From Desulfuromusa sp. (GTDB lineage Bacteria > Desulfobacterota > Desulfuromonadia > Desulfuromonadales > Geopsychrobacteraceae), in NCBI GenBank assembly GCA_016744675.1, contig JADGDX010000017.1, positions 1 to 53,872 of the forward strand: DNA of 53,872 bases, read 5' to 3'. Numbering within the stretch: the stretch's first letter is position 1; every line of letters begins with the position of its first letter. Shown one piece after another: positions 9,500 to 19,055 of this stretch. The notes below the pieces were generated by a model. The model searched no databases, was not told the DNA's origin, and saw only the letters and a list, made by a program, of their open reading frames with translations. Made by a program: the position numbers and the translations under genes.

Positions 9500-10695
9500 G
9501 ATAAATCAACCCCTAAAGCGTCTGCCACAGTATGAATGTCTTTATCACCACGCCCCGATAAATTGACAAGGATAATCTTGTCGGGTGACAGGGTGGGAGC
9601 AAGCTTCATCACTTCGGCAACCGCGTGAGCACTTTCAAGAGCAGGGATAATTCCCTCGATATGAGTCAATTTCTGGAAAGCTTCCAAAGCTTCAGCATCG
9701 GTCACTGATACGTATTCAGCTCTTTTGATATCCTGAAGATGAGCATGTTCAGGACCAACCCCGGGATAATCCAAACCAGCCGAGATAGAGTGTGCATGTT
9801 GAATTTGACCATCCTCGTCTTGCAACAAATATGTTTTATTGCCATGCAAAACGCCCGGAGATCCCGCAGAGATAGAAGCTGCATGCTTATCGGTGTCAAC
9901 TCCAAGTCCAGCAGCTTCCACACCGACAAGTTTAACAGAACTATCCTCAACAAAGGGGTAAAATAGGCCCATGGCATTTGATCCCCCGCCGATACAGGCT
10001 AACGCGACATCTGGCAAGGCCTTCTCCGCTTCCTGCAATTGATCTTTAGCTTCGGCACCAATCACTGATTGAAAATCGCGAACCATTAATGGATAGGGGT
10101 GGGGTCCGGCAACGGTCCCAATAACATAAAACGTATCTCGAACATGGGTGACCCAGTAGCGCATAGCGTCATTCATTGCATCTTTCAGTGTGGCTGTTCC
10201 ACTGGTCACTTCATGCACTTTCGCCCCGAGTAATTTCATCCGGAAGACATTCAAAGATTGACGCCGAATATCCTCTTTCCCCATGAAGACTTCACATTCC
10301 ATCCCAAATAAAGCTGCAACAGTTGCCGTCGCGACACCATGCTGACCTGCTCCCGTTTCGGCTATAACCTTCTTTTTCCCCATCCTGCGGGCCAACAGAA
10401 TTTGACCGACAGTGTTATTCACCTTATGAGCTCCGGTATGATTCAGATCTTCCCGCTTAAGATAGATTTTAGCACCACCGAGCTCTTGGGTGAGGCGCTC
10501 TGCAAAATAAAGGGGACTGGGCCGCCCGACATAATGCTTTAAATAGTATTGAAACTCTTGCTGAAACGTTTCATCTTGACTCGCCTCAGTATAGGCCTGT
10601 TCCAGTTCAAGAAGCGCTGGCATCAAAGTTTCAGCAACATATCGTCCACCATATTCACCAAAATGGCCACGCTCATCGGGATACTGATAATTCAT
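9496..10695 (-). CDS. trpB: Tryptophan synthase beta subunit
   Basis: PLP enzyme that condenses indole with serine to give tryptophan. It is a TrpB1-type protein of 399 residues with the N-terminal '[19 protein letters not shown]', the PLP lysine in '[10 protein letters not shown]', and the phosphate-binding 'GGGSNAMG'. The ATG at 10695 is preceded by GAGTGAG and lies 7 bases after the trpF stop. A GTG at 10710 would add five residues and overlap trpF, so I take the ATG. The stop overlaps the start of the DEAD-box gene. Confidence 0.96.
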   Translation of the reverse strand: MNYQYPDERGHFGEYGGRYVAETLMPALLELEQAYTEASQDETFQQEFQYYLKHYVGRPSPLYFAERLTQELGGAKIYLKREDLNHTGAHKVNNTVGQILLARRMGKKKVIAETGAGQHGVATATVAALFGMECEVFMGKEDIRRQSLNVFRMKLLGAKVHEVTSGTATLKDAMNDAMRYWVTHVRDTFYVIGTVAGPHPYPLMVRDFQSVIGAEAKDQLQEAEKALPDVALACIGGGSNAMGLFYPFVEDSSVKLVGVEAAGLGVDTDKHAASISAGSPGVLHGNKTYLLQDEDGQIQHAHSISAGLDYPGVGPEHAHLQDIKRAEYVSVTDAEALEAFQKLTHIEGIIPALESAHAVAEVMKLAPTLSPDKIILVNLSGRGDKDIHTVADALGVDLS

Positions 10696-10702
10696 AGTTT
10701 TC

Positions 10703-11353
10703 TCACTCACAACAAGGGGCTATTGGCTCAGGGCAGGAGACTGCCCTTACTTGTTGAATAAATTTACGAACTTTCAAGTGATCTTTACGCCCAGGACATT
10801 GTTCAACCCCACTGGAAACATCGACAGCGTAGGGATTGACCACCTGTATCGCTTGGGCAACGTTCTCCGCGGTCAAACCACCCGCTAAAACAATTGGCAT
10901 ATCACCAGTCAATTTCTTTGTTAGCTGCCAGTCAAATTGCTCTCCGGTCCCTCCATAGGCCTGATCACTCCAAGCATCTAATAACAATGCCGAAACCGAG
11001 TATTGATCAATTCCTGCCAGAGAATCGGAATCCTTAACGCGAACAGCTTTAATCACCGGATATGGGCTCAAAGAGCAATCTTGCGCTTTCTCATCACCAT
11101 GTAACTGGACAATGTTCAACCCCGCAATTGACATCGTCTCGTGGATCACCTCAGCTGCAGCATTTACAAACAGGCCAACGGTTGTCACAAAAGGGGGAAA
11201 ATTTTTTATCATCTGCGCAACTTGTTCGGGACGAACACAACGAGGGCTCTTATCGTAAAAAACAAAGCCAAGAGCGTCAGCTCCGGCATCGACAGCACAT
11301 AGAGCATCTTCTCGATTGGTAATCCCGCAGATTTTTATCCGGGTTGTCTTCAT
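10703..11353 (-). CDS. trpF: Phosphoribosylanthranilate isomerase
   Basis: Amadori rearrangement of phosphoribosylanthranilate to CdRP, the third step of tryptophan synthesis. It is a monofunctional 216-residue TIM barrel with the N-terminal '[11 protein letters not shown]', the family 'VQLHGDE' strand, a '[10 protein letters not shown]' phosphate site and the C-terminal 'VDVSSGVE'. It starts 6 bases after the trpC stop. Separate trpC and trpF genes, rather than the enterobacterial fusion, are normal for this group. Confidence 0.96.
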   Translation of the reverse strand: MKTTRIKICGITNREDALCAVDAGADALGFVFYDKSPRCVRPEQVAQMIKNFPPFVTTVGLFVNAAAEVIHETMSIAGLNIVQLHGDEKAQDCSLSPYPVIKAVRVKDSDSLAGIDQYSVSALLLDAWSDQAYGGTGEQFDWQLTKKLTGDMPIVLAGGLTAENVAQAIQVVNPYAVDVSSGVEQCPGRKDHLKVRKFIQQVRAVSCPEPIAPCCE

Positions 11354-11359
11354 AAGTAA

Positions 11360-12145
11360 TCAGACGTTTCCTAACAATGAGCCCAGTTTTGTCTCAATAT
11401 CTGTTTCACGCATTAAACTTTCCCCAATCAAGAAAGCCCCTGCTCCCGCTCGTGTTAATCGTTCGATGTCACCTCGGCTATCAATACCACTTTCAGCAAC
11501 AGCCAATTGACGTTGAGGAATCTTTCCAGCGAGCGCCTCTGTCACTCCCAAATCAGTGACAAACGTTTTTAGGTTTCGATTATTAATACCGATCAAATCA
11601 ACCGGCAATACCAGTGCCCGCTCCAATTCTTCAGCATCATGAACTTCGAGCAACGTATCCAGTTTGAGATCTGCCGCCAATTCCGCCAACTCGCGGAGAG
11701 GCTCATCGTCAAGTGCCGCAGCAATGAGGAGGATCGCATCAGCTCCAGCGTATCGTGCTTGGACAACCTGATAAGGGTCGATGATGAAATCTTTACGCAA
11801 CAAAGGCAAATTGATCTGTTGCCGAATTTGGCCGAGATAATCGAGAGAACCGTAAAAATAGTGTTCGTCGGTTAAAACCGAAAGACAACTGGCCCCACCA
11901 CGCTCATAATGACGAGCAATCGCCAGCGGATCAAAATCTTCGCGGATAATTCCTTTTGAGGGGGATCCCTTTTTAACCTCGGCGATCACAGCCGTACCTA
12001 AAGCAGAGGCTTGGCGTAACTTCGCCGCAAACCCCCGGACCGGACCAGAATCGACAACCCTCTCATGCAATTCAGAAAGGGGCATCCGGAGCTGATCAGC
12101 ACTCACTTCTTCTCTCTTAGTCTTTAAAATCCGATCAAGAATCAT
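11360..12145 (-). CDS. trpC: Indole-3-glycerol phosphate synthase
   Basis: Closes the indole ring from CdRP. The 261-residue TIM barrel has the substrate-binding '[11 protein letters not shown]' (catalytic Lys), '[11 protein letters not shown]', 'LEVHDAEEL', '[11 protein letters not shown]' and 'AESGI' motifs in family order. The ATG overlaps the trpD stop by four bases (ATGA), which indicates coupled translation within the operon. Confidence 0.97.
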   Translation of the reverse strand: MILDRILKTKREEVSADQLRMPLSELHERVVDSGPVRGFAAKLRQASALGTAVIAEVKKGSPSKGIIREDFDPLAIARHYERGGASCLSVLTDEHYFYGSLDYLGQIRQQINLPLLRKDFIIDPYQVVQARYAGADAILLIAAALDDEPLRELAELAADLKLDTLLEVHDAEELERALVLPVDLIGINNRNLKTFVTDLGVTEALAGKIPQRQLAVAESGIDSRGDIERLTRAGAGAFLIGESLMRETDIETKLGSLLGNV

Positions 12146-13191
12146 TGATTTGTCATCCGGATCAAAGTCTCAAGTGTCTCCTTGGCTCGCCCACTACTAA
12201 TCGCATCACGCGCCGTCTCTATTCCCTGGTCGATACCACTGGCCACTCCCGCAGCCACCAAAGCATAGGCACTATTCAACAAAACGATATCGAGTTTCGG
12301 CCCAGCCTCTCCAGCCAAGACCTCATGAACGATTGCAGCATTCTGCCGCGCATCCCCACCCTGAAGGTCTTCCAGACGGCAACGCTCAAAACCAAAGTAT
12401 TCAGGAGCAACCGTATGAAGCTCAACACTCTCGCCTTGAATGGCCGCAATGTGGGTTGTACCGGTGAGAGTAATTTCATCCATACCATCTTCACCATGGA
12501 CGACAAAACCACTCCGACAGCCCAGTTGCATTAGGACTTGTGCCAGAGGTTCAACCAGTTCTCGTCGATACACTCCCAAAACCTGGCGATCTGCTCCAGC
12601 GGGATTAGTAAGAGGACCGAGAATATTAAAAATGGTTCGAATCCCAATCTCACGCCTGGGGCCAATAGCATGCTTCATTGCTCCGTGCAAAGCTGGCGCA
12701 TACAGAAAACCAACCCCAACCTCTGCAATTAAATTGGCAACCTTTTCTGGTGAGACATCAAGTTTCACACCAAGCTCTTCTAAAACATCGGCGCTTCCAC
12801 AAGAAGAAGAAACACTGCGATTACCATGCTTAGCAACCTTGACTCCACAGGCGGCAACAACAAGGGCTACAGTAGTCGAGATGTTAAAACTCCGAGTTCC
12901 GCTACCACCCGTTCCACATGTATCGAGGATCGTTTCACGATCGATATCAATATCATCACGATCGATGTCGATTCCGGCACCAACCTGAATCGGCGTTGCC
13001 CGTGAACGCATCACGCGCGCTGCACCAATAATTTCAGGGATAGTTTCCCCCTTAATTCTTAGTGCTGTTATAAATGATCCAATCTGTGCAGATGTCGCCT
13101 CGCCACCCATGATTTGATTCATCACGTCAATCATTTCAGTTTCAGACAAGTCCTGCTTTTCGACTACCTTGGCAATTGCCTCTTTAATCAT
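12142..13191 (-). CDS. trpD: Anthranilate phosphoribosyltransferase
   Basis: Transfers phosphoribose from PRPP to anthranilate. The 349-residue protein has the helical N-terminal domain ('[17 protein letters not shown]'), the PRPP-binding 'DTCGTGGSG', '[15 protein letters not shown]', and 'LGPLTNPAG'. An internal stretch of about ten residues, rich in repeated Asp-Ile-Asp-Arg, lies just before the DTCGTGG motif; it looks like a small local insertion or repeat expansion. The gene follows trpG by 13 bases. Confidence 0.96.
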   Translation of the reverse strand: MIKEAIAKVVEKQDLSETEMIDVMNQIMGGEATSAQIGSFITALRIKGETIPEIIGAARVMRSRATPIQVGAGIDIDRDDIDIDRETILDTCGTGGSGTRSFNISTTVALVVAACGVKVAKHGNRSVSSSCGSADVLEELGVKLDVSPEKVANLIAEVGVGFLYAPALHGAMKHAIGPRREIGIRTIFNILGPLTNPAGADRQVLGVYRRELVEPLAQVLMQLGCRSGFVVHGEDGMDEITLTGTTHIAAIQGESVELHTVAPEYFGFERCRLEDLQGGDARQNAAIVHEVLAGEAGPKLDIVLLNSAYALVAAGVASGIDQGIETARDAISSGRAKETLETLIRMTNQ

Positions 13192-13204
13192 CCATCAACC
13201 TCTT

Positions 13205-13771
13205 TCAAGACGCTTTAAGAAAATTATTGAGAAGATCTTTACCCGCTGTCGTCAGAATGGATTCAGGGTGAAATTGGACGCCCCAGACAGCCAGAGACTG
13301 ATGCTGTAAAGCCATAATTTCTCCCTCATCAGTCCACGCTGTGACCTTGAGGCTATCAGGAAAAGAATCACGCTCGGATAACAATGAATGATAACGCGTC
13401 GCAGTAAATGGATTAGACAATCCCAGAAACAGGTCACTGTTATCATGATGAATCGGACTGGTCTTACCATGCATCAGACGGTCAGCCCTCACAACCTTGC
13501 CACCAAAAGCTTCGGTCATCGACTGGTGACCAAGGCAAATCCCCAACATAGGGATTTTCCCGGCGAACTGCTTGATTGCTGGGACCGAAATGCCAGCCTC
13601 TTTGGGTGTGCATGGGCCGGGGGAAATGACCAGCCGCTGCGGCGACATCTGCTCAATATCATCCAAAGTTAATTTATCATTTCTGATAACTTTGACATCT
13701 TCACCCAACTCCATAAAATACTGCACGAGGTTATAGGTAAAGGAGTCGTAATTATCAATCATCAACAGCAT
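13205..13771 (-). CDS. trpG: Anthranilate synthase glutamine amidotransferase component
   Basis: Supplies ammonia from glutamine to TrpE. The 188-residue class I amidotransferase shows '[13 protein letters not shown]' at the N-terminus, the nucleophile Cys in '[10 protein letters not shown]', and the His/Glu pair in 'QFHPESI'. Its placement directly after trpE (8 bases) supports a tryptophan role. In this family the subunit can also serve p-aminobenzoate synthesis, and no separate pabA is visible here. Confidence 0.95.
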   Translation of the reverse strand: MLLMIDNYDSFTYNLVQYFMELGEDVKVIRNDKLTLDDIEQMSPQRLVISPGPCTPKEAGISVPAIKQFAGKIPMLGICLGHQSMTEAFGGKVVRADRLMHGKTSPIHHDNSDLFLGLSNPFTATRYHSLLSERDSFPDSLKVTAWTDEGEIMALQHQSLAVWGVQFHPESILTTAGKDLLNNFLKAS

Positions 13772-13779
13772 AAAATATC

Positions 13780-15261
13780 CTATACAAGTCCGCGATTTGC
13801 CATTTCAATGGCGCGCTTGACTCCTCGCGCCTTATTTAATGTTTCTTGGTACTCCATCTCAGGGTCGCTATCGGCAACAACTCCGGCACCAGCCTGCAAA
13901 TAAAAATGTCCATTTTCTATTTGCAAGGTGCGGATCGCGATAGCCAGATCCATATTGCCACTAAATGAGAAGTACCCGACAGCTCCACCGTAAACTTCCC
14001 GGCGAACGGGCTCTAGTTCATCAATGATCTCCATCGCCCTGATTTTTGGAGAGCCCGAAAGCGTTCCGGCTGGAAACGCAGCTCTAAAAACATCGAAACT
14101 ATCAAGCTCAGGACGCAACCGGCCACGCACATTTGAAACGATATGCATTACATGAGAATAGCGTTCCACAACCATCAACTCACTGACTTCAACGCTCCCC
14201 GGCAAGGCGACTCTTCCCACATCGTTACGACCAAGATCCACCAGCATGATATGTTCAGCGCGTTCTTTAGGATCAGTCATTAACTGGCGTTCCAACTCCA
14301 GATCTTCCTCGGCCGTCTTGCCCCGTGGCAGCGTTCCGGCAATTGGCCTAACATCAACACGATCGCCTTCCTTACGCACCAGAACTTCCGGGGATGCTCC
14401 AACAACGACAGAATCATCAAAACGCAGAAAAAACATATAGGGGGAAGGATTGATGGTCCTTAGAGCCCGATAGATGTCGAAAGGATCACTGTGTAGCTTC
14501 CCTGAAAAGCGCTGCGAAATAACAACCTGAAAAATATCTCCGGCACGGATATATTCTTTACAGCGTTCAACAGCCGCCTTAAACCCATCCTTCGTAAAAT
14601 TTGTTTCTAGTTCCTGAGAACCATCACCAGCGGGCTCATCGCAGCGTAAAGACAGGGGTTGGCGCAACATCTCCAACATCCCATCAATCTGGTTTTGGGC
14701 ATTCAGGTAAGCCGCCGCAGGATCATCACCATCTTTAAGGTGGACATTACAGACCAACTTGACCTTCTGGCGCATGTTATCAAAAATCAATAGCCGCTCA
14801 GTCAACATAAAGCAGGCATCCCAGCCATTGAGCTCCCTTGGATTGGAATCAGGAAGATCTTCTATGTAGCGGACCATGTCGTATCCAAGATACCCAACGG
14901 CCCCACCAGAAAAACGCGGTAACTCCTCAAGTTCTACCGGCTGATACACTGACATCAAGTCACGCAGCTTGCCTAATGGATCATCAACCTGCCCAGATTC
15001 TTCTAGTTGCCCATCATAGAGAATCTCGTAAGCATTGCCACGACAACGATAGACGCGCGATGGGCCGCAACCTAAAAACGAATATCGGGCCCACTTTTCT
15101 CCTCCTTCAATCGACTCGAGCAAAAAAGAGCTGTGCCCATCATCAATCTTACGAAAAGCGGAAACTGGCGTTTCCATATCGGCAAGGATTTCTCTATAAA
15201 CAGGAATCAGGTTACCCTGCCCTGCAAGCTGACAAAATTCATTTTTATGGGGAAGATACAT
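13780..15261 (-). CDS. trpE: Anthranilate synthase component I
   Basis: Converts chorismate to anthranilate; first and committed step of the tryptophan branch. The 493-residue protein carries the chorismate-binding core ('[21 protein letters not shown]', 'PEVLVRKEG', '[12 protein letters not shown]'). Near residue 48 is an intact 'LLES' motif of the type that binds tryptophan for feedback inhibition, so the enzyme is predicted to be allosterically controlled. It is the first gene of the minus-strand trp run. The upstream promoter leaves only about a 30-base leader. Confidence 0.96.
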   Translation of the reverse strand: MYLPHKNEFCQLAGQGNLIPVYREILADMETPVSAFRKIDDGHSSFLLESIEGGEKWARYSFLGCGPSRVYRCRGNAYEILYDGQLEESGQVDDPLGKLRDLMSVYQPVELEELPRFSGGAVGYLGYDMVRYIEDLPDSNPRELNGWDACFMLTERLLIFDNMRQKVKLVCNVHLKDGDDPAAAYLNAQNQIDGMLEMLRQPLSLRCDEPAGDGSQELETNFTKDGFKAAVERCKEYIRAGDIFQVVISQRFSGKLHSDPFDIYRALRTINPSPYMFFLRFDDSVVVGASPEVLVRKEGDRVDVRPIAGTLPRGKTAEEDLELERQLMTDPKERAEHIMLVDLGRNDVGRVALPGSVEVSELMVVERYSHVMHIVSNVRGRLRPELDSFDVFRAAFPAGTLSGSPKIRAMEIIDELEPVRREVYGGAVGYFSFSGNMDLAIAIRTLQIENGHFYLQAGAGVVADSDPEMEYQETLNKARGVKRAIEMANRGLV

Positions 15262-15299
15262 GAGAAATAGAAACCTTTATAAAAGTGGGATTTTCTAAC

Positions 15300-15330
15300 A
15301 TTATAGGACAAATTAAGTCAAGCAATCCAA
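15300..15330 (-). promoter_or_regulatory. Candidate sigma-70 promoter of the trp operon
   Basis: On the minus strand a perfect -10 box TATAAT (15300-15305) lies 18-19 bases downstream of TTGGATT (15324-15330) as a weak -35. Transcription would begin near 15293, only about 30 bases before the trpE ATG at 15261. That is too short for a leader-peptide attenuator or a T-box, and no TrpR-type operator is recognisable. Confidence 0.5.
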
Positions 15331-15557
15331 TCCTAACACTCCCCCACAAAAACGCGGTCTCCACAACTCAAATAAGACAAAGGGCATAAACATAATTAAT
15401 CACTAAAACACCATTTGATATAAAATATTCTATCAGTGAAATTTCTTTCTTAATTCACAGTTACAAATGAGCACCAATGGCAGGAAACAACGCTCATTAA
15501 AGCTAAAATTGAGACAAAAAATCACATCAATTCTTCCAACCCATCAAAAGTGAAACG

Positions 15558-15586
15558 GTATAACTTTTTTTTAAACACCGTTATAC
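15558..15586. promoter_or_regulatory. Inverted repeat, possible operator
   Basis: Two perfect 7-base arms, GTATAAC and GTTATAC, are separated by 15 bases. The outer flanks are also partly matched (CGG before the first arm, CC before the second). The element sits about 150 bases upstream of the iclR-type promoter and 300 bases from trpE. Regulators of the IclR family often bind near their own genes, but no consensus links this repeat to the protein. Confidence 0.3.
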
Positions 15587-15707
15587 TTAATTTTTAACCC
15601 CAAATTAATCCCATTTATTATTGTTTTTTCAGCTACTTAGACTTCTCTCCCATAAAACACAAATTGGCGACAAAGACAACATTTTCAAACAACATCAAAA
15701 AAGCGTA

Positions 15708-15736
15708 TTGACAACTATATAACGGCGTATTATTGT
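15708..15736 (+). promoter_or_regulatory. Sigma-70 promoter of the iclR-type gene
   Basis: A consensus -35 TTGACA (15708-15713) is followed after exactly 17 bases by TATTGT (15731-15736). The predicted start near 15743 gives a leader of about 78 bases before the ATG at 15821. Confidence 0.6.
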
Positions 15737-15820
15737 TCCGCATGCTAAACCGATTTGAAGATTAAAAGTTGCTAAAATGAATATCCGGTTTAAAATTCTA
15801 CTACGAAGGCGATAAACGCA

Positions 15821-16579
15821 ATGCCGAGCAGAGAAAAAGACTCCTACAACATCAGGTCAGTTGAGAATGCTCTGCACTTACTCGAGGTACTTGCAGAGGA
15901 AGGCAACAGATGCAGCCTTGCCCAACTCAGCCAACGTCTTGACATGACCAAGGCAAGCCTCTTCAGATTGATGGCAACATTTGAAAATCATGGATACGTT
16001 GAACGTGGTCTGGTTTCAGGAGAATATCAACTTGGGCTAGCAGCCTTTGAGGTCAGTCAAAAGCTCCTCTCCAAAATGACCTTATTGCGTAAAGCTCGTC
16101 CCGCAATGGCACAACTGGTAAGACAATGTGACGAAACTGTCTATCTGGTTGTCCAGCGCAACCAAGAAGCGCTTTTTTTGGAGATGTTGGACAACGATCA
16201 AAAAGTTAAAGTTGTTCCCCTGACAAGCCAGCGGTTTCCACTGGACAAATGTGCTGCCGGGAGAATTTTCCTGACGTTTGACGAGGCAAATGCACCTCTG
16301 CTGGAAAATCAACCTCAATTGGCAGAGAAAATTGATCGCTGCCGCAAGCAACGTTACTGCATTGACCATAATGGCGTCGGCGAAGGAAGCACTTGCATGG
16401 CAGTTCCACTGTTTAAGAGTGGTGGAACCTTAACTGGCTCTTTAGCTCTCATTTCTCCGAGTTTCCGTACCGACGAAGAGCGGATCAATAAAGAGTTGCT
16501 GCCAGCGCTGCAAGCAACTGGAGAGATGATCTCAGCACAACTGGGACACAATGCGTTCGCGCCAAGAAGCACTCCCTAG
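15821..16579 (+). CDS. IclR-family transcriptional regulator
   Basis: A 252-residue DNA-binding regulator. The N-terminal winged helix-turn-helix (about residues 10-65) includes 'SLAQLSQRLDMTKASLFRLM'. The IclR effector-binding domain follows (about 80-245), with the 'LDKCAAGRIFL' and 'GEGSTCMAVPLF' segments expected for that family. Such proteins respond to small carboxylates or aromatics. It is transcribed towards the two symporter modules, with 207 bases to the first, so control of organic-acid uptake is a reasonable inference; control of the divergent trp operon is less likely. The ligand cannot be read from the sequence. Confidence 0.92.
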   Translation: MPSREKDSYNIRSVENALHLLEVLAEEGNRCSLAQLSQRLDMTKASLFRLMATFENHGYVERGLVSGEYQLGLAAFEVSQKLLSKMTLLRKARPAMAQLVRQCDETVYLVVQRNQEALFLEMLDNDQKVKVVPLTSQRFPLDKCAAGRIFLTFDEANAPLLENQPQLAEKIDRCRKQRYCIDHNGVGEGSTCMAVPLFKSGGTLTGSLALISPSFRTDEERINKELLPALQATGEMISAQLGHNAFAPRSTP

Positions 16580-16601
16580 CAGGGATAAGAGCATAATTAC
16601 A

Positions 16602-16619
16602 GTCTGATAGATATCAGAC
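16602..16619. promoter_or_regulatory. 18-base near-perfect palindrome upstream of symporter module A
   Basis: GTCTGATA and TATCAGAC flank a two-base centre, in the 207-base spacer between the iclR-type gene and the first DUF4212 gene. No T-run follows, so it is unlikely to be a terminator. The symmetry suits a dimeric regulator, perhaps the IclR-type protein encoded just upstream. Confidence 0.4.
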
Positions 16620-16786
16620 CGATTAAATAGAAGTTTTCTCGCGTTTCATACATTCAATTAGAAATGGTAATCCCGAAAGGAGGACATCAGACAATTTGTT
16701 TAATAAAGCTGAAACCAAGCTTTAAAAATTACAGTTAGATCAACTTAGGGGGTAACATCCATCTTTTTTGTGAGGAGGAATTATTT

Positions 16787-17047
16787 ATGAGTACGGACAA
16801 CAGTAGTAAAGCTTATTGGAAGGACACGTTATCCTTAGTCAGGAACATGCTGATTATCTGGTTCGTCGTTTCATATGGCGCCGGGATTCTATTCGCTGGA
16901 GCATTAAACAGTATCTCTCTTGGGGGTTACCCACTGGGATTCTGGTTTGCACAGCAGGGTTCAATCTACGTTTTCATCGCTCTGATTTTCTATTATGCCA
17001 AGGCAATGGGAAAACTTGATGAAAAATATGACGTCCACGAAGACTAA
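16787..17047 (+). CDS. DUF4212 small subunit of sodium/solute symporter (module A)
   Basis: An 86-residue membrane protein with two transmembrane helices (about residues 20-40 and 53-73). It has the family features 'YWKDTLSLVRNMLIIWF', 'GGYPLGFWFAQQGS' and the acidic end 'LDEKYDVHED'. This family (DUF4212, small subunit of the VC_2705-type symporters) is encoded directly before an SSS-family transporter, as it is here, 14 bases ahead of the large subunit. A strong GAGGAGG ribosome site precedes the ATG. Its biochemical role beside the large subunit is not established. Confidence 0.92.
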   Translation: MSTDNSSKAYWKDTLSLVRNMLIIWFVVSYGAGILFAGALNSISLGGYPLGFWFAQQGSIYVFIALIFYYAKAMGKLDEKYDVHED

Positions 17048-17061
17048 GGAGGAGTAATATT

Positions 17062-18873
17062 ATGGGTTTACAAGCTATGACATACTTCGTTGTTGGACTC
17101 ACATTTGCCATCTATATTGGCATTGCAGTGTGGGCCCGCGCGGGGAGTACAAGTGAGTTTTATTCTGCTGGCGGTAACGTCGGCCCAGTAGTTAACGGTA
17201 TGGCAATTGGTGCTGACTGGATGTCGGCAGCTTCTTTTATCTCCATGGCTGGCCTTATTGCCAACATGGGTTATGGTGGCGGTCTGTTCCTGATGGGATG
17301 GACTGGTGGTTACGTTTTGTTGGCGATGCTGTTAGCACCTTACCTGCGTAAGTTTGGTAAGTTTACAGTCCCATCATTCGTCTCCGCCCGTTATTACTCA
17401 AAAGGGGCAAGCTTGGTTGCAGTTCTCTGTCTTCTTGCTGCATCCCTAACTTACATCATTGGCCAGATGACTGGTGTTGGTGTTGCTTTCTCTCGTTTCC
17501 TTGGTGTTTCTAACGCTATGGGTATCTACATCGGCATGGGAATCGTGTTCATGTATGCTGTTTTCGGCGGCATGAAAGGAATCACCTATACTCAGGTTGC
17601 TCAGTATTGTGTTCTGATCCTCGCCTACACGGTTCCTGCGATCTTTATCTCAATGCAGTTGACCGGCAACCCACTCCCACAGCTTGGCCTTGGTTCTGGT
17701 TTTGTTGGTACCGACATGTCCCTGTTGGGTAAATTGGATACAGTTGTTACCGATCTCGGTTTCGGAAAATACACCACTCAGGTTCCTGGTAGCCTGCTCA
17801 ACATGTTTGTTTACACCGTGTCACTCATGATCGGTACCGCTGGTCTACCTCACGTTATTATGCGTTTCTTTACCGTTGCTACGGTTAAGGATGCCCGTTA
17901 TTCTGCAGGTTATGCATTGATCTTCATCGCTCTTCTTTACACCACGGCTCCTGCCGTTGCCGCCATGGCTCGCTTGAACCTGCATGCCACCGTCAACAAA
18001 GCGGTTATGCAAGATGGTGGTGATGTCTTCGCAGCTGAAAACAGTATTGTTTATGAAACCCGTCCCGACTGGATGAAGCGTTGGGAAGTTACTGGTCTGT
18101 TGAAGTTTAAAGACCTGAACGGTGACGGCCGGATTCAGTATTACAATGCTAAGTCCAAAGATGCTGACTTCCTCGCTAAAGTTGAAGCAGCTGGTTGGAA
18201 AGGTAGTGAGCTCTCAGTTAACCGAGACATCATGGTTCTAGCGAACCCTGAAATTGCATTACTGCCAAACTGGGTTATTGCTCTGGTTGCTGCTGGTGGC
18301 CTCGCTGCTGCGCTATCAACTGCTGCAGGCCTGCTCCTCGCTATTTCTTCTGCTATCTCTCATGACCTGTTTAAGGGAATCTGGTTCCCGAACATGAGCG
18401 AGCAAAAAGAACTCATGACTGGTAAAATTGCCATGGCATGTTCAATCGTTGTCGCTGGTTACCTTGGCCTGAATCCTCCAGGGTTTGCCGCTGGTACCGT
18501 TGCCATCGCTTTTGGTCTGGCTGCCAGTTCAATCTTCCCATGCTTGATGATGGGTATCTTCAGTAAAACAATGAACAAGCAGGGTGCTATTGCCGGTATG
18601 CTCTCCGGTCTTGGTATCACCATGTTCTATGTTTTCGCCCACAAAGGTATCTTCTTCATCAAGGGAACTGAGTTCCTTGGCCTCTTTGGTGGAAAATCAA
18701 GCTTCTTCTTCGGTATTTCACCGAATGCATTTGGTGCCATCGGCGCGATTGTTAACTTCGCTGTTGCCTTCGCAGTCAAGAACATGACTCCACCAGTTCC
18801 TGAAGAGATTGCACAAATGGTTGAAGATGTACGGATTCCACGTGGCTCCAGTGCTGTTGACGGAGCTCACTGA
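17062..18873 (+). CDS. Sodium:solute symporter large subunit, VC_2705/ActP-like (module A)
   Basis: A 603-residue SSS-family transporter with about 13 membrane helices, for sodium-coupled uptake of a small solute, most likely a monocarboxylate such as acetate. The core shows 'GADWMSAASFISMAG', 'GWTGGYVLLAMLLAPYLRKFGKFTVPSF', 'GQMTGVGVAFSRFL' and 'GGLAAALSTAAGLLLAISSAISHD'. A hydrophilic insert of about 80 residues (roughly 315-395) contains 'DLNGDGRIQYY' starting at residue 351, which matches a calcium-binding EF-hand/dockerin loop. A strong terminator follows. It is paralogous to the symporter at 21940. The substrate is inferred from family only. Confidence 0.93.
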   Translation: MGLQAMTYFVVGLTFAIYIGIAVWARAGSTSEFYSAGGNVGPVVNGMAIGADWMSAASFISMAGLIANMGYGGGLFLMGWTGGYVLLAMLLAPYLRKFGKFTVPSFVSARYYSKGASLVAVLCLLAASLTYIIGQMTGVGVAFSRFLGVSNAMGIYIGMGIVFMYAVFGGMKGITYTQVAQYCVLILAYTVPAIFISMQLTGNPLPQLGLGSGFVGTDMSLLGKLDTVVTDLGFGKYTTQVPGSLLNMFVYTVSLMIGTAGLPHVIMRFFTVATVKDARYSAGYALIFIALLYTTAPAVAAMARLNLHATVNKAVMQDGGDVFAAENSIVYETRPDWMKRWEVTGLLKFKDLNGDGRIQYYNAKSKDADFLAKVEAAGWKGSELSVNRDIMVLANPEIALLPNWVIALVAAGGLAAALSTAAGLLLAISSAISHDLFKGIWFPNMSEQKELMTGKIAMACSIVVAGYLGLNPPGFAAGTVAIAFGLAASSIFPCLMMGIFSKTMNKQGAIAGMLSGLGITMFYVFAHKGIFFIKGTEFLGLFGGKSSFFFGISPNAFGAIGAIVNFAVAFAVKNMTPPVPEEIAQMVEDVRIPRGSSAVDGAH

Positions 18874-18919
18874 TAATTCATGAATTTAATGCGATCGGTG
18901 CATTGTGACTGATCATTTC

Positions 18920-18950
18920 GCCCCGCCAGTCATGCTGGCGGGGCTTTTTT
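18920..18950 (+). terminator. Rho-independent terminator after symporter A
   Basis: A 10-base perfect stem (GCCCCGCCAG / CTGGCGGGGC) with a 5-base loop is followed by TTTTTT. It closes the module A transcript 46 bases after the stop codon. Confidence 0.93.
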
Positions 18951-19055
18951 AACCCAGCACTTTTTTGACACAACACAAAATATTCTTGATCGAACAACGT
19001 TCCTCAAGTACAAAGAGGCTCTTAATCACGAATATTTCCTTCTGAGGAGTTTCAC

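Larger units (their letters stand above)
15262..15820. other. Divergent intergenic region, trpE / iclR
   Basis: A 559-base AT-rich spacer between the divergent trpE and iclR-type genes. I find no ORF with a credible ribosome site and no run of Trp codons such as a trp leader peptide would need. It holds a candidate promoter for each gene (listed separately) and one inverted repeat, GTATAAC at 15558-15564 facing GTTATAC at 15580-15586, whose centres are about two helical turns apart. No stable rho-independent hairpin is visible. Confidence 0.6.

Noticed and set aside
12930..12975. Short tandem repetition (cgatatcaatatcatcacgatcgatgtc) as a mobile or assembly artefact
   Set aside because: It stays in frame within trpD, encoding alternating Asp, Ile and Arg just before the PRPP motif. 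A small in-frame expansion in a surface segment explains it.
15262..15420. trp leader peptide or attenuator upstream of trpE
   Set aside because: There is no run of TGG codons, no alternative hairpins, and the likely transcript start leaves only about 30 bases.
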